In this document: one piece after another, positions 43,881-52,998 of the stretch
How positions within the stretch are numbered: position 1 is the first letter of the stretch
How the letters are laid out: each line of letters begins with the position of its first letter
Translations under genes and position numbers: made by a program
Assembly: GCF_030440515.1 (NCBI RefSeq)
Contig: NZ_CP076543.1
Span: 620,001 to 684,000 of the forward strand
DNA from: Streptomyces xanthophaeus
GTDB lineage: Bacteria > Actinomycetota > Actinomycetes > Streptomycetales > Streptomycetaceae
Reading direction: 5' to 3'
DNA: 64,000 bases
Notes under the pieces: generated by a model
The model's database searches: none
Seen by the model: only the letters and a program-made list of their open reading frames with translations
What the model was told of the DNA's origin: nothing

Positions 43881-45041
43881 ATGAGAGCGCCCTTGCGCTC
43901 GCCTCCGGGACCGCGAGCCGACGGCCACCACCAGGTCCTTTTCGTCTTGGCGGAGTGCGTGCCCTTCGCGATCGCCCTGCTGGTGCTCCTCGTCGAGTTC
44001 ACGCCCCTGCACATCCTGTACACCGGCCCCCTGCTGGTCGCGACGCCCGCGCTGGCGGCCGTGACGATGGGCCCCAGGGGCACCCTCGCGGCGGCGGCGG
44101 TGGCCGTCGGTGTCAGCGTGACCACCGCCAGCTACAACGGCGCCTGGGGCAGCCAGCAGGTCTACACGAACTTCCTCGCCCTGTTCCTGGTCACGGCGGC
44201 GAGCTTCATGACGAGCCGCTCCGCGCGTGCGCGCCAGGAGGGCGAGCTCGACCAGGTCCAGCGGATCGCCACCGCCGCCCAGGACGTCCTGCTGCGGCCG
44301 GTCCCGGCCCGGCTGGGGCCCGTACGGGTGGCCAGCATGTACCTGGCGGCCGAGACGGGCGCGCAGATCGGCGGCGATCTGTACGACGTGGTGCAGACCC
44401 GCTACGGGGTCCGGATGATCGTCGGCGACGTCCGGGGCAAGGGCCTGCCCGCGGTACGGGCCGCCGCGGTCGTGCTGGGCGCGTTCCGGGAGTCCGCGCA
44501 CTACGAGGACGATCTGGTGGAGGTCGTCGCCCACTGCGGAGCGGCCCTGCGGCGGGACGCGGTCGTCGCGGGCGCGGCCGAAGGCGAGGACGCCGTCCTG
44601 GAAGGCTTCGTCACGGCGCTCGTGGCCCAGATCCCGGACGGCCCTCGGATCGACGTGATCAACCGCGGCCATCCGCCGCCGCTGCTGCTGTCCGACGGCG
44701 CGGTCCGGCCCCTGATGCCGACCACTCCCCTGCCGCCGCTCGGTCTGGAGGAATTCGTCAGCGGTCCCCCCGGACGGGCGGACAGCTATCCGTTCGCACC
44801 GGGGGACCGGCTGCTCCTCTACACCGACGGTGTCATCGAGGCCCGGGACCGGGACAGCACCTTCTTCGACCTGGCCCGGGCCATGGTGACCATGCGCGAC
44901 CACAGCCGGGAGGCGTTCCTTGAGGACCTGCACCAGGCATTGCTCCGCCACACCGAGAACCGCCTGGCGGACGACGCGGCGATCCTCGTCGTCGACCGGT
45001 GCGAGGACGAGGGCCCCCGGCCGGCCGGAGGTCCGGCGTAG
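43881..45041 (+). CDS. Membrane-bound PP2C/SpoIIE-type phosphatase
   Basis: ATG at 43881 gives 386 residues. About four membrane segments (residues 22-110: VLFVLAECVPFAIALLVLLV, LLVATPALAAVTMG, FLALFLVTAASFM) precede a SpoIIE phosphatase domain with IGGDLYDVV, VGDVRGKGLPA, NRGHPPPLLL, LLLYTDGVIEARD and DDAAILVV. All metal-binding Asp positions seem present. Such proteins dephosphorylate anti-sigma antagonists. Its partner is not encoded here. Confidence 0.88.
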   Translation: MRAPLRSPPGPRADGHHQVLFVLAECVPFAIALLVLLVEFTPLHILYTGPLLVATPALAAVTMGPRGTLAAAAVAVGVSVTTASYNGAWGSQQVYTNFLALFLVTAASFMTSRSARARQEGELDQVQRIATAAQDVLLRPVPARLGPVRVASMYLAAETGAQIGGDLYDVVQTRYGVRMIVGDVRGKGLPAVRAAAVVLGAFRESAHYEDDLVEVVAHCGAALRRDAVVAGAAEGEDAVLEGFVTALVAQIPDGPRIDVINRGHPPPLLLSDGAVRPLMPTTPLPPLGLEEFVSGPPGRADSYPFAPGDRLLLYTDGVIEARDRDSTFFDLARAMVTMRDHSREAFLEDLHQALLRHTENRLADDAAILVVDRCEDEGPRPAGGPA

Positions 45042-45131
45042 TGCCCGTGGACTCGCCCGGACGGTCCCGGAGGCGACAGCATGGAGTGAGGGCGGTCGGC
45101 GAGATGCCCCCGGGAGGAGGTGATACGGACA

Positions 45132-47561
45132 GTGACCACTCATCGCTTCTCGTTCTGCGGGGCTGAGCTCGCCGCTGTCTACGTGGTCGCCGACGAGGGC
45201 AGGGAACTCCATCTCGCCGAGCTGACCGGAAACCGCGGCGTCCTGTACGGACTGCCGGCGATCCTCGCCGTGGCCGGCCATTCGCCCGCCGCCAATGCCT
45301 TCCGCTCGGGCCGCCCGCTGTGGCTGGCGCCCAAGGAACTCGCCGCGTTCATCGAGGAGGACCCCCACCACTTCCCCACCCGGGTGCGGGGCGGTCCGCC
45401 CGACTCCCCGGCCAGGATCTCGCTGGGCGCGCTGCCGCTGGGCTACGACGACCAGGAGCTCGGATGCCTGATCGTCGCCGGGCAGGCCGGGGACGGCTTC
45501 AGCGCCGACGACCGCAGCCTTCTGGAGCTCTACGCCGACCAGGTGGCCACGGGACTCGAATCGGTCGCCGCCCGCTTCTCCGGACGCAAGTCCCCGCAGG
45601 CCCACCTGGGGCAGTCGCTGGTGCCCGACCAGGGCGGCGCGTTCATCCTGGAGCTGAGCACCGGCCGTATGGAGGCCGACGCGCACGTGCTGGAACTGCT
45701 GGGTCTGCCTCCCGGGCAGTTCGACGGGCAGGTGGAGACCGTGCTCGCCTGCGCCGTCCCCGACGACATGCCCGCGCTGATGGCGATCGTGGAGCCGAAC
45801 CGGCTGGCCGCCGCCGGACAGCAGCTGGCGTTCCGTATCCGCCGCCCGAATGGCGAGTTGCGCTGGCTGGGACTGCGCTGCCGCGTGGAGGTGGACGCGG
45901 ACGGTACGCCGGGGCGCGTCCTGGGCGTGGTCGCCGATGCCACCTATCTGCGCCCCAGCGCCGACGAGGTCTCACTCGTACAGCGGCTGTCGGCCACCCT
46001 GGCGGGAGCGGCGACCATCCGGGAGGTCAGCCGGCTGGTGGTCGCCGCGCTGCGCGAGCCGCTCGGCGCATCCCGGGTCGCGGTCGGCGAACTGGAGCCC
46101 GAACGGCTCATCGTCACCGCTCTCGCTCCTCCGGAGACCGATGCCTGGCCCGAGGTCTGGCGCTCGGAATGGCGGTCCGAGTGGCCCGACGTGGCGCTCA
46201 GCGACCTGCCCACCCTGCAGAGCGCGCTGCGTGGCGGGCACTTGAGTCTGTGGCCGCCGGGGGCGGCTCTGGAGCCCGGCCTGCTGGGCGTCGGGCCCGG
46301 TGGCCTCGCGGTGCTGCCGCTGCCCGCCGACGGCCGGATCGTCGGGGTGTGTCTGGTGGGGTGGGACGAGGAGCACCGGTTCGGCCCGGAGGAACGGTCG
46401 CTGCTGACCGCGACCGCGGGGCTGGTGGGGCAGGCGCTGGTGCGCGCCCACGCTCTCGACGCGGGCCACGAACTCGCCACCATGCTCCAGCGAAGCCTGC
46501 TGCCCCGTAAGCTCCCGGAGCTGCCGGGCGGGATCGCCGTCGCCCGGTACCTGCCCGCGACCGCCGGACTGGAGGTCGGCGGCGACTGGTACGACGTCAT
46601 TCCGCTGCGTGACGGTCATGTGGCCTTCGTCATCGGGGACGTACAGGGGCACAGCGCGGGGGCCGCCACCATCATGGGCCAGATGCGTACGGCGGTCAGG
46701 GCCTACGCGGTGGAGGGCCACCCGCCCGACGTGGTGGTCGCGCGGGCCAACCGGCTGCTCGTCGGCATGGAGACCGATCTGTTCGCCACCTGCGGGTACG
46801 TGGACCTGGACATGGAGGAGGGCATCGCCAGGGTCGTCCGGGCCGGCCATCTGCCGCCGATCCTGCGTCATCCCGACGGTGTCGCCGAGGAGATGGCGGT
46901 CGAGGGCGGGCCTCCGCTGGGAGTGCTCGCGGAAGCGGAATTCCCCATGACCGAGGCGGGGCTGCTCCCCGGCTCCCTCCTCATGCTGCTGACGGACGGC
47001 CTGGTCGAGTCCGCCAGACTGCCGCTGGACGAGGGCATGCGGCGGGTGTGCGACGTCCTCGCGGCGGCCGACCCGGTCGACGTAGGCGGGGTCGCCGACG
47101 AGCTGGTCGTCGGCGTGGGCCGGCGCGACGACGACGTGGCGTTGCTGCTGCTGCGCTACGACGGCCAGGGGGACCGGCCGATGCGGGCCCACTGGACGGT
47201 GTGGCGGCTGCCCAACGCGGTCCTGCACGCACGCCGCTTCACCGCGCGCACCCTGCGGTCCTGGGGAGTGGTGGAGGAGCTCGACGAAGCCCTGCTGATC
47301 GTGTCCGAGCTGGTCACCAACGCCATCGCGCACACGCAGGGCGAGGTGGGCATGGATCTGACCCTGTCGGCGGACCGGCTGCGGATCGCCGTGAACGACG
47401 CCTCGCCGCGCAGCCCCGTCAAGCCGATCTGGGTGAGCTGGGAGTCGACCGGTGGCCGCGGGCTGCTCATCGTCGAGGCGACGGCCGCGGCCTGGGGCTC
47501 GGTGCCGCTCAGCGGCGGCAAGCAGGTGTGGGCCGAGGTCCCCTGGCGCCGCGATCCCTGA
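45132..47561 (+). CDS. SpoIIE-type phosphatase with GAF/PAS sensors and anti-sigma kinase-like domain
   Basis: I chose the GTG at 45132, seven bases after a perfect AGGAGGTGAT; an upstream GTG overlaps that site. 809 residues. Order: GAF-like (1-150), PAS-like (about 170-280, PNGELRWLGLRCRVEVDADGTPGRVLGV), GAF (290-440), SpoIIE phosphatase (GGDWYDVIPL, IGDVQGHSAGA, RAGHLPPIL, LLTDGLVES, RRDDDVALLLL), then an HATPase domain (LLIVSELVTNAIAHTQG, GGRGLLIVEATA). A one-protein switch for an STAS/sigma partner, a form frequent in Streptomyces. Confidence 0.9.
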   Translation: MTTHRFSFCGAELAAVYVVADEGRELHLAELTGNRGVLYGLPAILAVAGHSPAANAFRSGRPLWLAPKELAAFIEEDPHHFPTRVRGGPPDSPARISLGALPLGYDDQELGCLIVAGQAGDGFSADDRSLLELYADQVATGLESVAARFSGRKSPQAHLGQSLVPDQGGAFILELSTGRMEADAHVLELLGLPPGQFDGQVETVLACAVPDDMPALMAIVEPNRLAAAGQQLAFRIRRPNGELRWLGLRCRVEVDADGTPGRVLGVVADATYLRPSADEVSLVQRLSATLAGAATIREVSRLVVAALREPLGASRVAVGELEPERLIVTALAPPETDAWPEVWRSEWRSEWPDVALSDLPTLQSALRGGHLSLWPPGAALEPGLLGVGPGGLAVLPLPADGRIVGVCLVGWDEEHRFGPEERSLLTATAGLVGQALVRAHALDAGHELATMLQRSLLPRKLPELPGGIAVARYLPATAGLEVGGDWYDVIPLRDGHVAFVIGDVQGHSAGAATIMGQMRTAVRAYAVEGHPPDVVVARANRLLVGMETDLFATCGYVDLDMEEGIARVVRAGHLPPILRHPDGVAEEMAVEGGPPLGVLAEAEFPMTEAGLLPGSLLMLLTDGLVESARLPLDEGMRRVCDVLAAADPVDVGGVADELVVGVGRRDDDVALLLLRYDGQGDRPMRAHWTVWRLPNAVLHARRFTARTLRSWGVVEELDEALLIVSELVTNAIAHTQGEVGMDLTLSADRLRIAVNDASPRSPVKPIWVSWESTGGRGLLIVEATAAAWGSVPLSGGKQVWAEVPWRRDP

Positions 47562-47599
47562 CGCCCTGCGCACGCGGCTCCCGGGAACGGGCCGAAGAC

Positions 47600-47766
47600 G
47601 GCCCGGCGTCGGGTACCGGCACGCTGCCGAAGCACATGCGGAGGAAGTTCTCGGCGTATCCGAGCGACCGGCCCGGCCCGGCCGGACGGCGGCGAGTCCG
47701 CGCCGCCGGCGGTGGTCCGCCGCCACCACGACCGGCAGCTTCGCGAGCAGCGTACCGGTGAGACCG
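47600..47766 (-). pseudogene. Citrate synthase fragment (frameshifted remnant)
   Basis: On the minus strand GLTGTLLAKLPVVVAA is followed, one base out of frame, by SLGYAENFLRMCFGSVP. Together these look like a stretch of a citrate synthase (the AKLPxxxAA...YAENFL segment), missing both ends. A frameshift near 47660-47690 breaks it. No function expected. Confidence 0.6.
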
Positions 47767-47834
47767 CGGTGGGTCTCGGGTGTGGTGGCGGTCATGGGTG
47801 GCCTGCGGTGCGGGTGGGTCAGTTGCCGGGCGGG

Positions 47835-47915
47835 AGTGTGAAGTTCGGCGACGGTCGTGTCGAAGGCGCTGCAGTCCTCGTAGCCGAGCACCTCGTGGAG
47901 CCGGGAGCGGGTCCA
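47835..47915 (-). pseudogene. Transposase C-terminal remnant (IS3/IS481-like)
   Basis: The minus strand reads RSRLHEVLGYEDCSAFDTTVAELHTP, like the RLHxxLGYxxPxxFE end of integrase-core transposases. It lies directly beside the citrate synthase remnant, suggesting an old insertion event. No terminal inverted repeats were found. Confidence 0.45.
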
Positions 47916-48013
47916 CCTTCCGCCGGGCCGCCCGCACGGCCCGCTTCGAGGCCCCGGTCCGCTTCCGGCCCGGGGCACGCCCCTGACCGGATCGACCCAT
48001 CCGCTCTAATGCA

Positions 48014-48019
48014 TATAGT
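48014..48019 (+). promoter_or_regulatory. Candidate -10 element (TATAGT) upstream of tsaD-like gene
   Basis: TATAGT in a short AT-rich patch, 40 bases before the start codon of the tsaD-like gene. A -35 element is not clear. Confidence 0.35.
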
Positions 48020-48058
48020 TCGCAGTTGCAGACCATGCGCAGAAAAAGGTGGAGAGCA

Positions 48059-49129
48059 GTGAGCGGACCAGTGGTGCTGGGGATCGAGTCGTCGTGCGAC
48101 GAGACCGGCGCGGGAATCGTGCGGGACGGCGAACTGCTCGCGCACGTGGTGGCGTCGAGCATGGACGAGCACGCCCGCTTCGGCGGCGTCGTGCCCGAGA
48201 TCGCCGCCCGCGCGCACCTGCACGCCTTCAACCCGGTCGTCCGGCAGGCCCTCGACCAGGCAGGACTGCGGCTGAACCAGATCGACGCGGTCGCCGTCAC
48301 CACCGGGCCCGGTCTGTCGGGCGCGCTGCAGGTGGGCCTGGCCGGGGCGAAGACGCTGGCCTACGCGGCCGGGGTCCCGCTGTACGGCGTCCACCACCTG
48401 GCCGGGCACGTCGCCGCCGACACCCTGGGGCACGGGCCGCTGCCCGACCCGTGCGTGGTGCTGATCGTCTCCGGCGGCCACACCTCGCTCCTCCTGGTCC
48501 GGGACCTGGTCCGCGAGCCGATCCTGCACCTCGGGGACACCCTCGACGACGCGGCGGGCGAGTGCTTCGACAAGGTCGCCCGGATCCTGGGACTGCCGTA
48601 TCCGGGCGGTCCCGCCATCGACCGGGCCGCCCGCGACGGCGATCCGAAGGCCGTGGCCTTCCCGCGCCCGCTGACCCGGCCCGGGGACGACCCGTACGCC
48701 TTCTCCTTCTCCGGACTGAAGACGGCCGCGGCCCGCTGGGCCGAGAAGCACCGGCAGCGCGGTGAGGAGCCGCCGGTGGCCGATGGGGCCGCCGCGCTGC
48801 AGGAGGCGGTCGCGGACGTACTGACCCGCAAGGCTCTCGCGGCCTGCCGGGCGTACGGCGTGAAGACGCTGGTCGTGGTCGGCGGCGTGGCCGCGAACTC
48901 GCGGGTCAGGGCCCTCGCGGAGCGCCGATGCGCCTCGGCCGGCATCGAACTGCGCGTTCCGCCCATGACCTTGTGCACGGACAACGGCGCCATGATCGCG
49001 GCCGTCGGTGACCTGCTGGTCCGCTCCGGGGCGGAGCCGGCCCCGCTGAACGTGTCCGTCGACCCGTCCGCACCGCTGGAGTACGCCTCCCTGACCCCGC
49101 TCCCCGCCCCGCCGGTCGCCGCTCCGTGA
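48059..49129 (+). CDS. tsaD: TsaD: tRNA N6-adenosine threonylcarbamoyltransferase
   Basis: GTG at 48059 with GGTGGAGAG upstream gives 356 residues, the normal length. [33 protein letters not shown], the metal motif [48 protein letters not shown] and [11 protein letters not shown] all match TsaD. It transfers threonylcarbamoyl to A37 of ANN-decoding tRNAs. In Streptomyces the housekeeping tsaD normally sits near tsaB/rimI/groEL; none is here, so this copy may be a paralog. It is followed by a transporter operon. Confidence 0.93.
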   Translation: MSGPVVLGIESSCDETGAGIVRDGELLAHVVASSMDEHARFGGVVPEIAARAHLHAFNPVVRQALDQAGLRLNQIDAVAVTTGPGLSGALQVGLAGAKTLAYAAGVPLYGVHHLAGHVAADTLGHGPLPDPCVVLIVSGGHTSLLLVRDLVREPILHLGDTLDDAAGECFDKVARILGLPYPGGPAIDRAARDGDPKAVAFPRPLTRPGDDPYAFSFSGLKTAAARWAEKHRQRGEEPPVADGAAALQEAVADVLTRKALAACRAYGVKTLVVVGGVAANSRVRALAERRCASAGIELRVPPMTLCTDNGAMIAAVGDLLVRSGAEPAPLNVSVDPSAPLEYASLTPLPAPPVAAP

Positions 49130-49154
49130 ACTTCCGCGAAGTTCTGCGAAGTTC
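49128..49154. promoter_or_regulatory. Repeat cluster GAACTTC-GAAGTTC-GAAGTTC after tsaD
   Basis: Perfect inverted repeat GAACTTC/GAAGTTC with 3-base spacer at 49128-49144, plus a third GAAGTTC at 49148-49154. It begins within the tsaD stop region and lies 40-65 bases before the transporter operon start. It may be an operator for the operon or a terminator. Confidence 0.55.
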
Positions 49155-49192
49155 CGTGACCACCCGACCGACCCCCTGAGAGGACCCACCAC

Positions 49193-50179
49193 ATGAGGGG
49201 CATACGCCCGCTGTCTTCGCTCCTGGCCGTGGCCGCCGTACTGCTCGTCCCGGCCTGCGGCGGCAAGGCCCAGGACCGCGCCGCCGCATCGGGACCCGGG
49301 GCGGAGGGGTTCCCCGTCACGGTGTCCAACTGCGGGGTGGAGAGCACCTACCGGCGGCCGCCGCAGCGCGCGGTGTCCCTCAACCAGCACGCCACGGAGG
49401 TCATGCTGGCGCTCGGGCTGGAGAAGTCGATGGTGGGCACGGGCTATCTCGACGACAGGATCCTGCCGGAGTACCAGGCCGCCTTCGACTCGGTGAAGGT
49501 GCTGTCGAAGCAGTACCCGTCCTTCGAGACCCTGCTGGCCGCCGAACCGGACTTCGTCTACGGCGGGTTCGGCTCCACCTTCGACGAGAAGGAGGGCCGC
49601 AGCCGTACCGCCTTCGCCAAGGCGGGGGTCGACACCCATCTCAACATCGAGGAGTGCCCGGCCGGACCGGTGACCATGGCCACCGTCGACGAGGAGATCC
49701 GCACCGTCGCCAAGATCTTCGGCGTACCGGACCGGGCCGAGGAGCAGGTGAACAAGCTGCACGGCACCCTGGAACGGGTCGACGGCAAACTGGCCGGGGT
49801 CGCCCCGGCCAAGCTCTTCGTCTACGACAGCGGCGACAAGACCGCCTTCACCGCGGGTGGCAAGGGCATCGGCAACGAGCTGATCGAGCGGGCCGGCGGG
49901 GTGAACCTGTTCGCCGACGTGGACAAGGCCTTCGGCGACGTGTCGTTCGAGCAGGTGGCCGAGCGCGCCCCTGAGGTCGTCGTCATCTACGACTACGGCG
50001 ACCAGCCCGTCGAGGACAAGAAGAAGTTCCTCCTCGCCAACCCGGCGCTGAAGGACGTCCCCGCGATCAAGAACCAGCGGTTCGCGGTGCTTCCGCTGTC
50101 GTCGACCGTGCTCGGTGTCCGCGTCCCGGCGGCCGTGGAGTCGCTGGCCCGCCAGATCCACCCGGACCGGTTCCGGTGA
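49193..50179 (+). CDS. FecB/BtuF-type substrate-binding lipoprotein
   Basis: 328 residues with a lipoprotein signal (LLAVAAVLLVPACGG, lipid Cys near 21). Periplasmic-binding family III layout: RRPPQRAVSLNQHATEVMLALGLEKSMVGT, LLAAEPDFVYGGFG, GNELIERAGGVNLFADVD and VVVIYDYG. Such proteins bind iron-siderophores, heme, or cobalamin. The opening of the mature part is also like proteins annotated as putative F420-0 uptake components. Substrate is undecided. Overlaps the permease gene by GTGA. Confidence 0.88.
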   Translation: MRGIRPLSSLLAVAAVLLVPACGGKAQDRAAASGPGAEGFPVTVSNCGVESTYRRPPQRAVSLNQHATEVMLALGLEKSMVGTGYLDDRILPEYQAAFDSVKVLSKQYPSFETLLAAEPDFVYGGFGSTFDEKEGRSRTAFAKAGVDTHLNIEECPAGPVTMATVDEEIRTVAKIFGVPDRAEEQVNKLHGTLERVDGKLAGVAPAKLFVYDSGDKTAFTAGGKGIGNELIERAGGVNLFADVDKAFGDVSFEQVAERAPEVVVIYDYGDQPVEDKKKFLLANPALKDVPAIKNQRFAVLPLSSTVLGVRVPAAVESLARQIHPDRFR

Positions 50180-51278
50180 CCGGGCTGACGGCGGCGGGTG
50201 AGGCGGACGAGGCGGTCGTCGCTCCGTCGGGAACCCCGGTGACCGCGGCCCGCCGCCGGGCCGTTCCCTACGCCCTGCTGCTCGTCGCCCTGGGCGTCCT
50301 GCTGGCGGCGACCGCGACGGCCGGTATCGCGATCGGTTCGATCAGCGTCCCGGCCGGCCAGGTCTGGGGGATCCTGCTGCACCGGATCCACCCGGTCCTC
50401 GCCGCACCGGACTGGACTCCGGTCCGCGAGACGATCGTCGTCGACGTCCGGCTCCCCCGGGTGCTGCTGGCCGGCGTGGTGGGCGCGGGCCTGTCCGTGT
50501 CGGGCATGGCGCTGCAGGCCCTGGTCCGCAATCCGCTGGCCGATCCGATGCTGCTGGGGGTCTCGTCCGGCGCGTCGGTCGGCGCGGTCCTGGTCCTCGT
50601 GTTCCACGTGACCCTGTTCGGGATGTTCTCGCTGCCCGTGGCGGCGTTCTGCGGAGCCCTGGCCGCCCTGGTCGCGGTGTACTTCCTGGCGCGCTCCGGC
50701 GGGCGGATGACCACCGTACGGCTGGTGCTGGCGGGTGTGGCCATGGCCGAGGTCCTGTCCGCGGTGGCCAGTTTCCTGATCGTCACCTCCGACGACCCGC
50801 AGAAGACCCAGTCGGCCTTGCGCTGGATGCTCGGGGGGCTGGCCGGCACCACCTGGACGACGGTGTGGATCCCCGTCGGTGCCGTGCTCCTCGGCACGGC
50901 CGTCCTGCTCGGGGTGTGCCGGTCGCTCAACCTGCTGCTGGCCGGGGAGGAAGCCGCCGCGGCTCTGGGTCTGGACGTCCACCGCTTCCGCGGCGCCCTG
51001 TTCACCCTGGTCGCCCTGATGATCGGGACCATCGTCGCGGTCAGCGGCCAGATCGGCTTCGTCGGGCTGATCATGCCGCACGTCGTGGCCTGCTGGTGGG
51101 CGCCGACCACCGCCGCGCGCTGCCCGCCGCCGCCCTCCTCGGCGCGAGCTTCCTGATCGCCGCCGACCTGGGCGCGCGCACGCTCATGAGCCCGGAGGAG
51201 ATACCCGTCGGCATCCTGACCTCCCTCGTCGGCGGACCGTTCTTCCTCTGGCTGATGCGACGGAAGGCGGCACGATGA
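50176..51278 (+). pseudogene. FecCD-type ABC permease, frameshifted near 51087
   Basis: The GTG overlaps the lipoprotein stop. The frame is a normal FecCD permease (RLPRVLLAGVVGAGLSVSGMALQALVRNPLADPMLLG; GFVGLIMPHVV) up to about 51087, then runs out of frame to a stop at 51156. The family sequence continues in the next frame (GASFLIAADLGARTLMSPEEIPVGILTSLVGGPFFLWLMRRKAAR) to 51278. One missing base in the RLLVGADHRR segment explains it. It may be a sequencing error or a true mutation that inactivates uptake; everything else in the gene looks intact. Confidence 0.85.
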
Positions 51279-52153
51279 CCGGCGGACCGATGAACGGCGG
51301 CCCGGCGTCCGCAGGACCGGCCTCCGGCGGACCGGTGTCCGGGCCCGGCGCCCTCGACGCCAAGGACGTCACGGTCGTGGTGAACGGACGGACCCTGGTC
51401 GACCGCGTCTCCCTGCACGTGGCACCCGGTGAGGTGCTGGCGCTCGTAGGTCCCAACGGCGCGGGCAAGTCGACGCTGCTGCGGACGTTCTACCGGGTGC
51501 TGCGTCCCACGTCCGGATGCGTCCTGCTGGACGGCGAGGACGTGTGGCGGATGCCCGGCAAGCGGCTCGCGCAGCGCCTCGCGGCCGTCCTGCAGGAGAC
51601 CGCGGGCGACTTCGAACTCACCGTCCACGAAGTGGTGGCGATGGGGCGCACCCCGCACAAGCGCGCCTTCGCGGGCGACGACGCCGAGGACCGCGCGATC
51701 GTCATGGGCTCGTTGGAGGAGCTCGATGTCGCCGCGCTGGCGCATGCTCCGTTCGACCGCCTCTCGGGCGGGGAGAAGCAGCGGGTACTGATCGCCCGCG
51801 CGCTCGCCCAGCGCACCGGGACGATGGTGCTGGACGAGCCGACGAACCACCTGGACCTGCGCCATCAGCTCGACGCGCTCCGGCTCGTCCGGCGGGTCGG
51901 GGTCACCGCCGTGATCGCCCTGCACGACCTCAACCTCGCCGCGTCCTTCTGTGACCGGATCTGTGTGCTGGACGGCGGCCGCGTGGTCGCGACCGGAACA
52001 CCGGAGGAGGTCCTCACCCGGGACCTGCTGGCCGATGTCTACCGTGTCGAGGCGGAGGTGTCCCGGCATCCGGGCACCGGGATCCCGCAGGTCACCGTGG
52101 TCCCCGAAGCCCGCCGCGACGGCCGGCCCGTGGAGCGCACCCAGGCCCCTTGA
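51275..52153 (+). CDS. FecE/BtuD-type ABC ATPase
   Basis: ATG overlaps the stop of the permease frame; 292 residues. Gly/Pro-rich first 25 residues, then Walker A VGPNGAGKST, Q-loop VLQE, signature LSGGEKQRVLIARAL, Walker B MVLDEPTNHLD and switch His (IALHDLN). Completes a FecBCD uptake operon. Its intact state, with a clean coupled start, argues that the permease frameshift is recent or an artefact. Confidence 0.93.
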   Translation: MTGGPMNGGPASAGPASGGPVSGPGALDAKDVTVVVNGRTLVDRVSLHVAPGEVLALVGPNGAGKSTLLRTFYRVLRPTSGCVLLDGEDVWRMPGKRLAQRLAAVLQETAGDFELTVHEVVAMGRTPHKRAFAGDDAEDRAIVMGSLEELDVAALAHAPFDRLSGGEKQRVLIARALAQRTGTMVLDEPTNHLDLRHQLDALRLVRRVGVTAVIALHDLNLAASFCDRICVLDGGRVVATGTPEEVLTRDLLADVYRVEAEVSRHPGTGIPQVTVVPEARRDGRPVERTQAP

Positions 52154-52156
52154 GCA

Positions 52157-52837
52157 CTACCTGGGCGCCGTGTCCCCGCCGCCGCCCCGGCCGGCGGCCG
52201 CGACCCGGCGCCGGACCTGGTCCTCCTGCGCGAGACGCCGCAGGAGTTCGAACACCGGGGCGCAGATCGCGAAGACGATGACGGCCCGCTCGGCCAGGGC
52301 CACCGGGTCGTCCAGGCCGGCCGCGCGCTCCAGGTCCAGCCGGGCCACGGACTCCGCCAGCCTCGCGTAGGCGGCGAGTTCTCCCGGGGCGTACTGGGCG
52401 TCGAGCCGGCGGAGCTCCTCCAGCGCCGTCGTCAGTCCCTTCACGTGCGGTGAGGTGGCAGGTGCCTGCCAGTCCAGCTCCGCGAGGAGGCCGGCCACCT
52501 CCGCCCCGGCGGTCGCGTCGGCCCCGGCGTCGTCCTCCTGGCCAGCGGCACCCTGGGCCGCCACCGGCACCGGGAGCGCGTAGCTGACCGCTCCGAGGGC
52601 GCTCTCGGAGCTGTGGGCCTGGTCGACGGCCCCGAGCACCTCACGGGTGGCGGCGATGGACAGGCCGCCGAGCGTGGTCAGCGCCTTGATCAGCCGCAGG
52701 CGCTGCGCGTGCTCCTCCCCGTACTCGGCCAGGGTCGCGGCCGTCGCCCGCCCTGCCGGGAGCAGTCCCTGTCGCAGGAAGTACTTGATGCTGGCGACCG
52801 GCACGCCGGTCCGCCGGCTGAGCTCCGAGATCTTCAT
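52157..52837 (-). CDS. MerR family regulator
   Basis: ATG at 52837 gives 226 residues; longer frames run through the repeat region. MerR helix-turn-helix MKISELSRRTGVPVASIKYFLRQGLLPAGRATAATLAEYGEEHAQRL, followed by a long helical ligand or coiled-coil domain without the metal-binding Cys of classical MerR. The gene is divergent from a YhgE/Pip-type gene with palindromes between, so it probably regulates that gene and itself. Its stop is only 3 bases from the ABC ATPase stop. Confidence 0.88.
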   Translation of the reverse strand: MKISELSRRTGVPVASIKYFLRQGLLPAGRATAATLAEYGEEHAQRLRLIKALTTLGGLSIAATREVLGAVDQAHSSESALGAVSYALPVPVAAQGAAGQEDDAGADATAGAEVAGLLAELDWQAPATSPHVKGLTTALEELRRLDAQYAPGELAAYARLAESVARLDLERAAGLDDPVALAERAVIVFAICAPVFELLRRLAQEDQVRRRVAAAGRGGGGDTAPR

Positions 52838-52862
52838 ACGGCTTCCCTGCTGGTCATGCGGT

Positions 52863-52904
52863 CCGGCATCCGGCATCCGGCATCCGGCATCCGGCATCCG
52901 GTGT
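52863..52904. repeat. 7-bp tandem repeat (CCGGCAT x5 plus one degenerate unit)
   Basis: Five perfect CCGGCAT units and a sixth CCGGTGT at 52898-52904, just upstream of the MerR start and next to the operator palindromes. The number of units could change spacing between promoter and start. Confidence 0.9.
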
Positions 52905-52937
52905 CGACGATTGGACACCACAGCAAGATACTGCCAC

Positions 52938-52966
52938 TATCCAGTAGCTGGATACCATAAGTATCC
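52938..52966. promoter_or_regulatory. Overlapping palindromic operators between merR and yhgE-like gene
   Basis: TATCCAG-TAG-CTGGATA (52938-52954, perfect) overlaps GGATAC-CATAA-GTATCC (52950-52966, perfect). They lie 33 bases before the YhgE-like start in an AT-rich patch and look like MerR-family sites. Confidence 0.8.
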
Positions 52967-52998
52967 AACCCCAGGAACGCAGCCGCACCGGAGAATCG

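Noticed and set aside
45120-45131. Upstream GTG as start of the multi-domain phosphatase
   Set aside because: It overlaps the perfect AGGAGGTGAT site; the GTG at 45132 has the right spacing.
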